The notes under the pieces: model-generated | Seen by the model: the letters and a program-made list of their open reading frames with translations, nothing else | Databases searched by the model: none | What the model was told of the DNA's origin: nothing | Program-made: the position numbers and the translations under genes | Assembly (NCBI GenBank): GCA_023653785.1 | Contig: JAMKCH010012726.1 | Span: 30,857 to 94,856 of the forward strand | Length of the DNA stretch: 64,000 nucleotides | Source: Ophioderma brevispina | Lineage: Eukaryota; Echinodermata; Ophiuroidea; Amphilepidida; Ophiodermatidae | Reading direction: 5' to 3' | Shown: one piece after another, positions 1-12,176 of the stretch | Position numbering within the stretch: the stretch's first letter is position 1 | How the letters are laid out: every line of letters starts with the position of its first letter

Positions 1-102
1 AAAACGTTCTAATTAGACATTAAAAATCCCATAATGGTGTTTAACAAACACTATTGCTAAACAAATGTTGATGTAGATTATAATTCATCCAGTAGGGAAT
101 AA

Positions 103-278
103 TATAGAAGAAATTATGAATCAAGTACTGGACTAACCTTTCAGAGGTTAAGAACTGCAATATTTCGTCCGAACATTTCGGACAGTTGCCTGATGAAGTC
201 CGAAGTGTTCGGACGAAATGTTGCAGTTCTTAACCTCTGAAAGGTTAGTCCAGTAATTGATTCATAATTTCTTCTATA
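103..278. repeat. Near-perfect long palindrome (foldback element)
   Basis: Two arms of about 70-80 bases are almost exact reverse complements. The outer arm (103-138) matches the complement of 243-278 with one mismatch, and the pairing continues inward through the AACCTCTGAAAGGTTAG block to the centre near 184-197. The central bases CAGTTGCCTGATGAAG are unpaired. Each arm also carries its own small hairpin (GTCCGAA, 3-base loop, TTCGGAC). A short direct repeat ACTATTGCTAAAC lies on both sides (near 50 and 279), possibly a trace of insertion. It is a foldback or miniature transposon, or the tail of a retroelement that ends in a structured RNA. No protein is encoded. Confidence 0.85.
167..218 (+). 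ncRNA. Hammerhead-ribozyme-like core (candidate)
   Basis: The box CTGATGA (190-196) is followed by a perfect 7-bp stem with a 3-base loop (198-214) and then directly by GAAA (215-218). This is the order of the hammerhead catalytic core: CUGAUGA, stem II, GAAA. The palindrome arms give a long candidate stem III (GAACTGCAATA at 152-162 against TGTTGCAGTTC at 219-229, one G-U pair), and the hairpin at 167-183 would serve as stem I. Against a working ribozyme, there is an extra A (197) between CTGATGA and stem II, and unpaired bases flank stem I (AGTTGC before CTGATGA). Hammerhead motifs of this general form are known in Penelope-like and other retroelements. Activity is not shown by the sequence. 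Confidence 0.35.
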
Positions 279-384
279 CTATTGCTAAACACTTGCTAAT
301 GTTTGCAAAATCAATTTTATTTTATTGTTAGGATCTACACAAGTACAAAAACAGGACAACAAACTTGATATAATAAAATAAATC

Positions 385-1690
385 CCCTTAAAATGCACCA
401 AACATGAGTGACCAGACATTAATTGATGATAATTGATAAAGCGTTGATTGTTTTTCTTAGGATAAGAAGATTCAATTAAATGATTAGGTGTTTTACTAAC
501 ATCGATGATCAATGCTCCCGTAGTGGTCACGGTCCATGAGAAATAGAGTTAATTATGTATTGCCCAAAAAAGAAAAAAACGATACCTTAGAACTTAGTAA
601 GAAAACGCAAACTACAGACTAATCCTGGATAAACTTTACGGAATAAATCGATACTGCTATTGTGATCAGCACTAAACCGTTCTGGAACGATCGCCACAAC
701 GTGGTGGTCAAAACCTCACATAATTATGCTAACTTGTCCCAGAGTAATTTCACCTGCTGGACAACAATATTTTGTTATCCAGTCAACTTTGACATTGGGT
801 ATATGATCAAAATGTTATTGGAAAGAGGACACTCTGCATCTGATCTTTCCTCAGATATAATGCTTGATTATGAAATGTAGTTTCCTTATAAATTTTCATG
901 GAACTTTCATTTCCTTTATCTCGAAACACCATGTATTTAATATTACATTTGATTCTATAGTTCGACTTTTCTGATCTACTTTTCCGCAATTTCCTTGATC
1001 TTGTTTGTTTAGTTTGTCTACCGATAGCGACCGCAAAGTTTATTACAGATTTTCCAAACGATAGTTAATGTTCTACATGTAGTTACACTCTGAAAATGCA
1101 ATTTCCGCCAATGTGTGTGTTACATGCGGTAACACATTTGTTGTTGGTATTGTGTTGCAAAATGAAATTAAACATACCAAAACTACTGTTTCATTTAAAG
1201 CTTTATACGTAACACAGGAACGGATCAAATGGGCCATTAGGGGATAATGTGTAAAGTGTTTTATAACATACGTTCCAGTACCTGTCTATGTAACGCTAAT
1301 TGGCCTCATTTATGTCATCGGATATCCTTACACGATAAATGGGTGTCAGTCTCCTTACTCCATTATCCACCGCATTATAAAAATAACTGCATGCACTTCT
1401 CATGTCGATCAATAATGTTATCTAATACCTGCATGAAGAGCGGGCTGCAGTGTTACCATATAACACGATCCTCTGTGTCCATGGCTCTGTTCTGCGTCTG
1501 TATCAACTTTTTTAACCTAAAGGTGTAGAAATGAGTCTGTTTGTTATAATTATTTACCTTAACTCAATAAGTAACATATCAAATATTGTAGGTTTTTTCA
1601 CAGGTAATACTCACAGAACAAGAACTCACACATTTGTTTTCATTCTTTGTACCGCATTGTAACATTCGTTCACCAGAAGTGATAAACCTT
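385..1690. repeat. Dispersed repeat E, left copy
   Basis: This stretch is colinear with 62688-64000 at the other end of the window, with many small indels. Shared landmarks include AAAATGCACCAA..ATGAGTGACC near 391, CTGCTGGACAACAATA near 756, ATAATGCTTGATTATGAAAT near 858 and TAACATTCGTTCAC near 1660. Both copies are in the same orientation. No protein frame is conserved between copies; the 72-codon frame at 662-880 is broken in the other copy. A block of about 120 bases at 1407-1530 also occurs inside the Tc1-like element at 52427. The family is unknown to me; an old DNA transposon is my best guess. Confidence 0.75.
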
Positions 1691-1990
1691 TACAGAAGCA
1701 GTGTTATCTCTGACTTTTTGCCTTTAATAAGGTGTACTCTAAAGTACGCAGTCAGGCGAATTCTGACTTTGCACCATCTTGAAAATACCACACACGTCTG
1801 ATGACGTTGTAATCCAAACCATCTCTTTAACTGAGAAACAACGTCTTGGTTCAGAATGGAACAATTAAACCAAAATGAAATCTGGACAGTTGTTCGTACC
1901 TTTAAGATGCCGTCCCGAGAATGCCTTTCCAAAATGCTCTCTGTTTCCAACAGCCCATAACATTTACGTAAACAAGGGAATTTTATCATT
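1690..1990 (-). pseudogene. Possible Tc1/mariner-superfamily transposase relic
   Basis: On the minus strand a 108-codon frame reads ILNQDVVSQLKRWFG, and after a one-base frame change WYFQDGAK. This resembles the block before and around the second catalytic aspartate of Tc1/mariner-type transposases (a 'vvPqLk' stretch followed by WFQDGA). No downstream 'PWP..SPDLNP' block is visible, and at least one frameshift is needed. It directly follows repeat E and may be part of that element. The assignment rests on a short similarity recalled by eye and could be chance. Confidence 0.3.
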
Positions 1991-2131
1991 CTTTTTTGAA
2001 AGTTTATTAATGACACTTGTACATCATTGTTTAATAAAGATGCTGCACTATAAAGTCTAGATGTCCTTTTTTACTCACCCTGTCTCTCTTATACATACTA
2101 AAATAATCACACAGAGCTCAGAGCTCATTTG

Positions 2132-2299
2132 CATGGGAGTAGCCACGCAGGTACTCCTGTATGGGGCGACTAGTGTTTAAGGTACTGCGTGTGTACTTAG
2201 GTGGATGATTACCCCCACTTTTGCGGCCGGCGATGTGGTACCCATGCGGGCGAGTACTCCGCGGCTACTTAACAGGTATACTTGAAAGATACTCCCATG
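2132..2299. repeat. GC-rich imperfect foldback
   Basis: The ends CATGGGAGT (2132-2140) and ACTCCCATG (2291-2299) are exact inverted repeats. Further inward GTAGCCACGCAGGTACTCC pairs imperfectly with GAGTACTCCGCGGCTAC. The segment is clearly richer in GC than its surroundings, as expected for an inserted element. No coding content is seen. Confidence 0.55.
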
Positions 2300-3093
2300 A
2301 AGAAATTGGCTGTGCATAGAGCTTTAACTAAGCCGATGAGAGATCACCCGAAAGGATGGTGAAAATATTGTCAATTTTTAAAGCTACCTTAGCTCTTGGT
2401 TTCATTTCACGTTATCCCTCCTTTTTTCTATCAGTAAGGGTACATGTCATTCTACCGTTGCCTCTTACGGGATTAATATCAGCCTGATCCAATAAGTGAA
2501 ATTCAATCTCCGTGTCGTGTTGGTTACTTCGGTATGTAAACCGTATTTCATGGATCTTTTTTACTTTCATTTCTGATAAATTTCGTCTGACATTTGGTAG
2601 CTAACAAATCCAGGCGATTAAATGTGCCGTTACAATTCATACTGAAGTCATTCGAGAATAGCATTAAACTGTGCGTATGCCTGAGGGCATGCAATAAATA
2701 TCAATTCATCAAAATCTAATCGCTCCAGTTGCTGACTTTTGTTTAACAAGAAAAATGCGTCAACGTATTACATGGACGAGATAGCCAATTATTTTGCTAA
2801 TCAATGCTAGTGATTTGCAGAATGTAATGCGAATTTTGTTGTATTTGCTGTTTTGTGAAACTATTAACACATCTGCTAGCAGAAGAAGCAAACTTTTTGA
2901 GGTAACTTGCACAAGAACGCATTACCAGAACAAATTTTTAAAATGTTAATATTCCGTTACTTTTAGTTTCGAACTGCAAAGACTTAGTTGTGTGATATAG
3001 AGTATCAATTACAATTAGGAATTCTAATGAAATGTATTGACAACTAATTTACTAGAAGGCCACAGTTTTATTATCTATCATGCAAGAGCCAGA
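2300..3093. other. No recognisable feature
   Basis: AT-rich sequence with short chance reading frames only. I see no repeat, RNA gene or exon signal that I could support. Confidence 0.5.
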
Positions 3094-3399
3094 TTTTAAA
3101 GGTCCCAGGAAATGCAAATACAATTGATGTGGTTTGTGTCAAGTCTACAAGGAGGGACTAGAAAGCATTCAATATTTGGGTTGGTGATGACATCATTAAT
3201 GAAACTATTGATTTTTCAGAGAGTAATAGAACATTCCAGGTGACTGGTGTGAATCTATTCATTACACTGACTGAAAATCAATAGTTTCACAAATGATGTC
3301 ACTGGTAGTATTTTCTTTTTTCTGGCCCTGTTTATTGAAATGAAATATCCCATAAAGATTTGGAGTAGGTTTATCATCTCATTTCCTGGGACCTTTAAA
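3094..3399. mobile_element. Miniature inverted-repeat transposon with nested inverted repeat
   Basis: The terminal 20 bases TTTAAAGGTCCCAGGAAATG (3094-3113) are an exact inverted match to 3380-3399. A second inverted pair lies inside: GTGATGACATCATTAATGAAACTATTG.. (3184-3219) against 3271-3303. The total is 306 bp without coding capacity, the form of a non-autonomous DNA transposon. A clear target duplication is not visible, so the superfamily is unassigned. Confidence 0.8.
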
Positions 3400-5988
3400 G
3401 GTCATGGGATTGATTAACCGTCTTCTTTCCAAAATGATTACAGTAAACAGCAATCCAAATACCTTTAAGAAAAAACAAACAAATATCTTAAAAAAAAACA
3501 TTAAAAAAACCTCGGTTAAGATGTATAAATATACTTTAAAAGAATGAAAGGTGCCTTTTACTACTTTTGAGGTGTATATTTGCCCCAGATATTGTTTTTT
3601 TCCAAGTGTATCGTATGACTTGCTTTAAAGAAAAACAAGCGGGAGCACACCGATTTGCGTTCTCTCGGTGTATGCGATGGCGTATTATCAATTGAAGTCT
3701 TAAAGCTTATAACACATGACAAAATTATTCAGACATCTCATGTTCTAACATATCAAGCTGTTCTTTACCTCGGGATGTATTTAGTGTTCTGCAAGTGTGC
3801 TAGTTTTGCAACCCGTTTCCTGATATGTTACAGACAGTAGGATTGCATATAAAAGCATAGTTTGAAGGACTATGGCGATTCACGTCAGTGAAACTAGAAT
3901 ACAACGGAATTCAGAATTTTCTACAATTTTCTTGCTAGGAGATCGTGATATCTGGCGATATCTTTTACAGTTTAATTCTTAGCTCTAAGACATTGCCTAC
4001 GGAAAGGCGGACCTAGGATCGTCAAAGTGGGGATCAAAAGAAGAGTGAAAAACTGCGTGTTACCAACCAAAATGCTGTACTGGTTCTCGTTACTCCCTAA
4101 TCAAGTACGCATGTTTTGTAGTTAGGAATTACCCATGGTACTCCATTCGATATAACAATAATTCCAACTCTTCTTTGGACTGAGATGTGTTTTCCTGTAA
4201 AGGAAAAGAGAACTGCTTCAAATGTCCGTATTCCAGGCATTTACTTTCTTTATTTGTCTTTATTCTAAAGTACCTCGTAATTACAAATTGAGTCAACACT
4301 CTTTTACTTACATAAGACATTTCATCGGTAAGTGTGTAAGCATTGCGCAGAACTGACAGAACAGAACTGACATGAGACTTCCGCGGAATTGGGACTTAAA
4401 GGCATTGTTAGTGTACATTGTTAGTATAGAATGCAAGATATCGAGTAAAAATCTAAAGAATAACAAATTTACAATAATCATGTTTTAGCCCAGTTACATC
4501 AGTCTGTGGGACCAATATTAATGAAATTCGCAATGCGTTGTCGTTACTAGAAGGACGGTCAATGTTAATTTAGGACCTGACACGATTAAGCGTGTCACTC
4601 GATTTGATCTAATAGTAACAATGGCATTTTACTAAATGTAGCTAAGTTGGAACTCAACTTACAACAGAAGTTATTCTCAACTGCCAACAAAAATTCAAAG
4701 TTCACTTCATCGGATCTATCAAGCCTTTATTACGAAATATCAAAAATAAGAAGTTCTTGACAAAAATGGCAGATTTCAAACATCGTTGCGCAATCAAAGT
4801 TTGTCTTATTCATTTGTGTGTAGCGTTACGGAGGCTCGGCAACACATCGACGTATCCTAATATGTGCAAGCATAGACAAAGAACTCCTTTCATTAAGCTA
4901 CCAGATTGATACTAAAATGCCAAATTCCAACAGCTTGAAAAAGCTTTTAAAGGTTTATGAAACATTTTCCGTAAGGGTTTGGATTGAAATGCCCTTCATC
5001 TTCTTGCCACACTTAACTTTTCCCCATCTAATAGTTAATGTTCTAGATTTTCTTTTGTAACAGTTTCTCACTCCAATGTGCTTTTGCCTCTTCCAGCACT
5101 TCATATGGGATGACTTTTGCTGTTGGATATTAAACGTAAAAATACATAACCTAAATAGCTTAGAAACCTCATCAACCAATAGCAATTCTAGATTATGGAA
5201 TGCTTCAATTCAAAGTTGTCAAATCAGAACTGTGTCTCCTGAGGGCGTATGTGATCAAGTAGTCGTCATGAGAGGTTGCAACGAACGCATTTATTATTGA
5301 TATTAGTATCCTGTGGGTTCCGACAGGACTGATTTCTTAAAAATATTGTTGATACACGTAGTTGTTAGATGCCATCAATTGAGCGGAATGTGGATACTCC
5401 CTGATGGCCCCACATGCGCGATTCAAACTTCAATATTCCTCAAGTAAAAACATATTATATCCTGATCTGTTAGTACAGCAAAGGACATACGTCTATAGAG
5501 ACAAGAGGTAAATATGAATTCCGACCAAAATTGTTTTTAATGGCAATGATATTAACCGATATTAGCGCAAACCTCGAAACGTCGATTTTTGTATATATTT
5601 TGCTCCGCAATGTATCAAACATCAGCCATTTAAAAGTACATTTTCACTAATCCCTTGTCCGTGGGTGTTTCGCGGCGTGCTGTTAAGAAAAAAAAGTTTT
5701 AACTTGTGATCACACACATTTTTTTCTTAGCTAAAAGTAGAGAGAGGAATTTAGTTGAGCGTGTCAAATGGTTTCAGGATAGGAGTTGGATTTCAAATGT
5801 GGTTCACCAAAATGGGTTAACATGGATTTGCTCTTTGCCTGTGGAGGTTGCTAACCTTATTTAAATATTCTTTCTAGAAGTATTTGTTACCATCTCATAT
5901 GCTTTAGGTAAACAGATTTGATGGTGAATAGGTAGACTGCATGTAATAACTGAGCTAAACAGCCATTTAATAGGAAGACCTAACCAAT
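3400..5988. other. No recognisable gene
   Basis: AT-rich DNA. Short open frames (for example 63 codons at 4129-4320 and 76 codons at 4955-5185, both minus strand) show no family motif and no supporting splice signals. I assign nothing here. Confidence 0.45.
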
Positions 5989-6127
5989 GGCGGCGGAAGG
6001 ATCCAAATTTAGGGGGAGGGGACGGGTACCTCTATTTTAAATATCATTTTAGGACTTTTCACAAACTTTAGGGGGAAGTGGAGGGCACGCAAAACTTTTG
6101 GAGGGCGTCCTACCTGCTTCCGCCGCC
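5989..6127. repeat. Short inverted-repeat element
   Basis: GGCGGCGGAAGG (5989-6000) and CTTCCGCCGCC (6117-6127) form an 11-base inverted repeat around an interior with two related purine-rich stretches (TTTAGGGGGA, near 6008 and 6067). It resembles a miniature DNA transposon. The similar GGGGCGGCGCC-ended element at 46463 is not obviously the same family. Confidence 0.5.
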
Positions 6128-9100
6128 TATGAGCCTAACTCACATTATAGATTAACAATAATGTTTTCTGACCTGTTTTAGCTCTAGTAATAATATTTGT
6201 ATAGTACACTTCTGCGGGATTTTGGGAAACATCCTTGCTATGATACCCGGCAAGTAAGTAACCTGAAGTCTGAAGACCGGCAGGACTTCGAAAGTGGCGG
6301 GTTCCTGGGTTGGGTTATATTCCCCGAGAACAGTGGTGTTGCTTTCTTAGTGTGCTTTCAACTAACCCAGATAGTGGCGGAAGAGGTGCATTTGGGTGTA
6401 TTTGTTCGCAATTCCTCCTATACATGCGCCCGCTTGGTGCTAAATCTAGGGGAAAATGATCAAAGTTAACCAAAAATGGACTTATAAAGAAATAAATTTG
6501 AGTTTAAGCGCGACTTTTAACCTCAATAGATCATATCAAAATAAAAATATATAAATCCACAACATATTTATACAAAGAGGACCCCAAAATGCATGGAGGA
6601 AACTTGACAAAATCAAATTCTCGTAAAACGCCACTATGTATCTGAGATTTATTTTTGGACCAGGCATATTTTTTTGTTAATGCTTCGTGTATTTGGCTCA
6701 ATTTTAGTAACACTTAAGTAGCGAAAATTTGAATACATTACCTCATTTTCGAGATAATTAGGTTGGGTTGACCCTCTTTTCACACTTACTGTATAACAAT
6801 CAAAATAAAAAAATGGTCCCTTGTTTTGTAGAAAGCATGCCTGTTTTGTAGGTTTCGCGTGGAACGTATTTCTTGTAGCTCTTCTGCATTTGCTATTTAG
6901 GATATGTACATTCATAGCATCACAGATGATCTCTGTAACATATGCTACATCTTTTTTCGCGATCATCCTTTGCGAATAACCTGGCCCAGTTGGCTGACGA
7001 TAGATGACACCGCGTATCCTAGAGTTTGACTTTGTTTTGGCACCATACCTTCCCTCTGAAAGGCTCGTTACAATGACATTGAGTTATGGAGTCAAGTTCT
7101 TAATTGTAGTCGCTGCGGAGAGGTGATAAGATCTTAATGAGATTCGTCCGTCATCGTTATTATGTAACTATGATCACAATTATATTCTTAAGTGTGTTAG
7201 AGCTATGGTTAGGATTTAGGAGTAGGATTAAAAATCGTGATGGTTATAAGAAGATAAAGCCAGATATTGACCTTTTTTTTTGCTGCCTCTTAATCACAGG
7301 TAGTTTGTAGTTTGGAGAATACGACGCCTAACTGCATCAATGTTACGGCTACCCAGCCTGTCTAAAATGAAATATTCTCCAAATTAAGAATTCTTGCGAA
7401 AAATCTTAAAATCAAGGTATTTGGGTGTCTCTAGCAATGTTACAGCAATCTAATGTCCTGCCGGCACCCATACATGTTTTAGTGAACAGACGATAACCAG
7501 AAAGGACGGAAATTAACGCAGACTTTCCAAGCAGTGAATGAAAGGGGTGTTGGGAGACTGACACTAAAATGTCACCGTGTACCGGAGAGTAACAACGTCC
7601 CTGAATGTTAAAATGTGCCGGGGCCCCAATGATAATGAATGTTAAACCGATGGTCATCGCTTGTCTGGAAACCGTGCTTTCTAGTTCAACAGGTGAGATT
7701 AAATTTCACATGAGAGGAAATAGGCAAGAAAGATTAACTACTCATTGGTATTGGGCTATATATTTGTTGTCTGTGCAATACAGATTTTAGGTCATTTTAA
7801 AATTGACACGAGGCACAGCCGAGGGAAGTAGTCCCATCATTCAACACCAAGGAACAGTAGTTTTCGCTATTAAAACCTGATATATATTTTCCAAGTTTGT
7901 ATTAACAACGTCTAGGCTATTGCCTGACTACTGGTCCAATCAAACAAACATTAACGATACTAGTCGAGTACTGGCGCTAGACGGGACAAGTAGAAATAGA
8001 TCATCTAAGGCCCAATCACGCAGTGACTATTTTCAAATAAAAGCGAGTCTTAGTGAGCAACGTAACTGCCACTTGCGTAAAATGAAGATAGAGTGAGAAT
8101 TATACTAAAATGTAATGCAAAAAATTTTACTTCTTAATATGCAAAATAAATACACAATAACACAGTTTTCATTGAAGCACGGGATTTGGCCAGGTGCGAA
8201 CTAGTGGACAATGGATATTGTATTAGATTCCCAAACTGATAATCTCTTTCAATAAATGGCGCTTATAGTCCCCTATGATAACCATACTAAAGGTTTTCTT
8301 GTTAAATATTGTTAACATTTTTTCGATGAATGTAGACATGCTATTCGTTTTGAAAAAAAAATAACCCATGATAGTTCAATTTCGTAAAGGTTTTACCAAT
8401 CTTGAGAGCTTGTTGTAAATTGTTCTATTTTTTCGTGGTGCGTTTCAAGCATTCAGTCCAGCGACAAGGTCAGCCACTGACACATTTTATTTCGTTTACA
8501 TTGTGCTAATGAATAAAAGAAAACGTCTTTACACACTCTATCAGGTAACAACAAGATGTGATCTTTTTAATACCAGCACGTCGCCACAATTGATTCAGTA
8601 TATAGAGCTCTTACGGCTATTTTACGTACAACTACAACGTGAACATTAATGGTTTTCTTCATTAGAGATCTTCTTTCGTATTACATTGATTAATTCAGAC
8701 ATCCACAACATGCATAGTGGTATCAACTTTCGGTTAGAAGTGATCTATATACGAGGTGCACACGGAAACACCGTGAGGTGTTTTTTCGTTGGTGGTATAA
8801 ATATGGAAACACTTGCGCAAAGACGTTGCTTAATTGCCATGATGATATTTATGTTCGGAAATGTTTCCGTTATTTGGCGCCTTAAAAAAGTAAACTATTC
8901 ACACTTTACAAGAGTCGCCACTTGGCAAGAAAGGAGCTATGGTCGTATGGACAACCTTTCATTGACAGAAGTCAAAAGAACAACTGAATTAGAAATTAAG
9001 TTCTGTAACTCTTCTCTCATTTTGCTTTCTCTAGACGACGGTGTAGTGATGTTCTGTATTTGTATGAGCTTTATGGATACTTTATTTTTCGACTTTTTTG

Positions 9101-10613
9101 GGTGCACCTGTTTTTATAGGGACACAAGGACATGTTGTTTCAAGCCCTCCCTCATTTTCCCTCATATGTGTGTAATTTTTTAATCCTACATTTTTAGTTA
9201 AATAGGTGAGCAGATATTGGTGCTTATGCATGCCAAGAATGATCTTGCATTTTGGACAGTTTCTTGAGATTTCTTGAAAATACATACCGTTTTTGTGCAT
9301 TCTAACTTAAAAAGTCCTGATTTTGAGCGGTGTTCCCATTCATGACCCAATCTATGAATGCACGTCCCTATGAAACATATTTTATAAAGGTGCATTTTGT
9401 GATCCTAGCACATCATCGTTAGTTTACGGCTCACTAGCTATAACCGAGAAAATGCTATTTCCCAAAATTTCAGTTGATTCTGATCGTGCGTTTTGATGTT
9501 ATGACCAAATGTTCGTATCAAATACAAAATTACAAATTTCCCCAGAGTAGATTGAATTTGCACGTAAGATTAGGCACGCATATTATTCTTAGGCCGGCAG
9601 TTCTAATGATACTATATACAAATCTCAACTTTTTTTTAGGTACGTTGAGGGGGGGGGGGGACGCGGCTGTGGATCACGCAATGTATCTAAATCATAAGCT
9701 GTTAAATACTATATATCAGCGTTTGTAACCTTCGGTGCATGTAAACTAAAAGCAAGCAAACAATCAAAAAACAAAACAGATATTCAGTAAACTGGTAATC
9801 CCCGACTGCGACAGTAGTAGTCGATTCCTCAGTTGAAAATACGAATGTTCTGATAGTTATGGTTGTTATTTGTCTTAGAGAGAATCAAAGAAGGGTTCAT
9901 CAATCATCTTCGTGAGACGACCTTGAAATAGATGCCATCAACAGGTCTGGGAGACATGGTAAATGGTACTTCAGTGAAAGTAGAGTTGGAGTGATCATGT
10001 CATACACCAGCAGAAAGAATACATGCATATAGAGAAATGGCAGAGAACAGAAAAACCCAAAAACAATGTCAATATTTTGATATTTCATATCACCAATCAG
10101 CCCATTTGCATTATGCATTCAGCAAGAAATGCATTCCATAGCAGTACCATAGTGTTAAATATTGTTATTGAATATTCTGACGTACCCTTTAGTGAAAGTA
10201 TGAGGTAGAATGAGAGCACTTTACTGTGTAACCTAACCAAACTTGACAATATCAAATCACCCTTCGATGACCTTTAATGTGTCCCATGTTATCTCATGGC
10301 CCAGATAGGCATGTATTGATATCTTGCACTTTGTGGTGTTTAAGAAATTCTGGCTAACGGTCCCTGGATGTAGCGAAAATGTACTCTGGCAATAAATAAA
10401 GATAGGCTCTTGTTTTAAAAACTGCATCCAAATTTGCGTGATAATCATCAGAACCTTCAAACTCAGTGACCGATTGTACAAAGGCGTAAACACTTTAAAA
10501 TGAACGGCGGTTCGTTTCGAAAATTCAACCTCAACAGTCATTTTAGAAACCAATATGGGTTCTGTATTACGGGACAAGAGGTTCTACGTTTTTGACCTCT
10601 TTTGTATGACCTA
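6128..10613. other. No recognisable gene
   Basis: Intergenic or intronic DNA. The longest frame (165 codons, plus strand, 8686-9183) has no motif, is Cys/Phe-rich in the way of chance translation and is not supported by splice or promoter signals. A run of 12 G lies at 9649-9660. Confidence 0.45.
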
Positions 10614-12176
10614 CATGTTGCTCATAAGTTGGAATTAAAATATTTTACACTTTTATGGCATGATTCTTACAGGTGTGAGTATTTCCGATATCTATAGGGT
10701 GTATATTGCCACAGTACTTGATAATCGTCTCTCCGAACATTTCACCATGAAATTAGTCCCCACTTAACAATTACGAATGTGTCCTTGCCTTAAAGGAAAA
10801 GGGGCATTTGAACAGCAGATTTAAGGATTTTGTTACAATTTGTCACTCAGTCAGTTACAGATAACAAATTTTTGGGTGGTTTCATGCATCGAAATGTTTA
10901 TAATCGATACTGTGTAAATGTCAATCAGTCACTACTATCGGTATTATGGCCACGCCTGGAAGAATCAGGGTCAAGACGTCGCGGCCATACTTGTGGCAAT
11001 GGGCCGAGTGTCCACTAGTCCGGTCAGAGCCGAGCTAAATCCTGTAGAAATTAAGGAGAATTGTCCTGACATTGTGATGGCATGCTCGATAGGGTTAATA
11101 TCAGGGGAGCAAGCAGGCCATGGTATTTGCTCCACACCCTCGGCCTTTAAGAAATTGTCTCACTGCAGCGGCTCTGTGCGCGTGGCGTTGTCGTCTTGCA
11201 GCGAAAATTGTTTGCAGAACCTTCTTTGCCTGGGTTTAAAATGTTCCAGTACACGGAGGCGTTCAGTTTCCATTCTGCGCCACCAGTGACGTTTTTCCTC
11301 CATAAGGAATAACCGGCCTATACCGCACTGAGCAGCAATTACTTGAGTCGATTCCTGAATACAGTCATCTCGGAGGTTCTCACCACATAATCGAAACGAA
11401 CCTTTGTCTCCCATCTTGATGGTCATCAAGGATGTAGCGGCTCTATTCCATAAGACAACATTTAGCCAGTGTCCGAGCGTAATATTCTGTGTCCGGCCAG
11501 CGAAGTTGAGCAACTTTGTGGTGAACGATTAGGCGTGGACCTTTGGTCATCGTCTTGCTCGGTAACCATGCTTGAAGTAATCTCCGATTTGCAGTTTGGC
11601 GGAAAACATTTGATTCAATAGGTCGTCTCCAAAAAAAAACGACGAAGACGGCTCGTTGGCATTTTCCGCTCTTCTATGCACAGGATTAAGCAGTCGGCGA
11701 TCACATCGTCTGCTAGTCAATCGTAGTCGTCCTTTGATTATCGTGGCCAAAAATGAACCCACCTCTCGATGATTGTGGAGGATTTTACAGACAGTAGTCT
11801 GCGATAACTCGATGAAAATCAGCGACTTTGGGCCTGTTTGTACCTTTCCCATCGGAGTGAAAGCACTCTTCGGCGTATTGAGAAGGTAGTAGGGACGAGG
11901 CATAGCTAGTTGGTGTTGCCAAGTTAACAACCTAAAACTGAAAAAAAAGTGGGCTGTTGGACACAGGACAGGGTAGAGGAAAAGGAAGGAACAAACAACA
12001 GACATTTGAATCTTTTATAGATCCCAACAAAAGCCATTGTACGTAATTCAAAAGTATGCAGTGATCACTTCACATGGGTAGTGGGATCATTATGTAATCA
12101 TTCGCCTACTCTAATAGATTATGAGGCGTTTCAGATAGAATACGTTTTAAAAAATATTCAACTTTAGAACAACGTG
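10614..12176 (-). mobile_element. Tc1-like DNA transposon, inactive copy 1
   Basis: The element is bounded by TA on both sides (10612-10613 and 12177-12178), the target of Tc1/mariner elements. The inverted ends are CATGTTGCTCATAAGTTGG at the left and the complement of CACGTTGTTCTAAAGTTG at the right. Its length, 1563 bp, is typical for a Tc1-like element with one transposase gene. The transposase runs on the minus strand. The ends match those of the element at 51684-53549, so both are one family. The two ends have diverged from each other, so the copy is old. Confidence 0.85.
10930..11990 (-). pseudogene. Tc1-like transposase, broken
   Basis: Transposases of this family cut and paste the element with a DDE catalytic triad after N-terminal helix-turn-helix DNA binding. 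On the minus strand the N-terminal frame (down from about 11900) starts MPRPYYLLN and has RLRLTSRRCDRRLL, like the basic linker of Tc1 transposases. The middle frame has GENLRDDCIQE and then LQDDNA (about 11184-11201) with the second catalytic aspartate. After a frame break comes EGVEQIPWPACSPDINPIEHA, reaching about 11080, with the catalytic glutamate. The first aspartate block (usually SDESRF) reads as SY plus a frameshift. Several frameshifts and a stop make it non-functional. Confidence 0.8.

Noticed and set aside
8686..9183. 165-codon open frame, the longest in the window
   Set aside because: No motif, composition of chance translation (many Cys, Phe, Ile), no start or splice context, no duplicate to test conservation.
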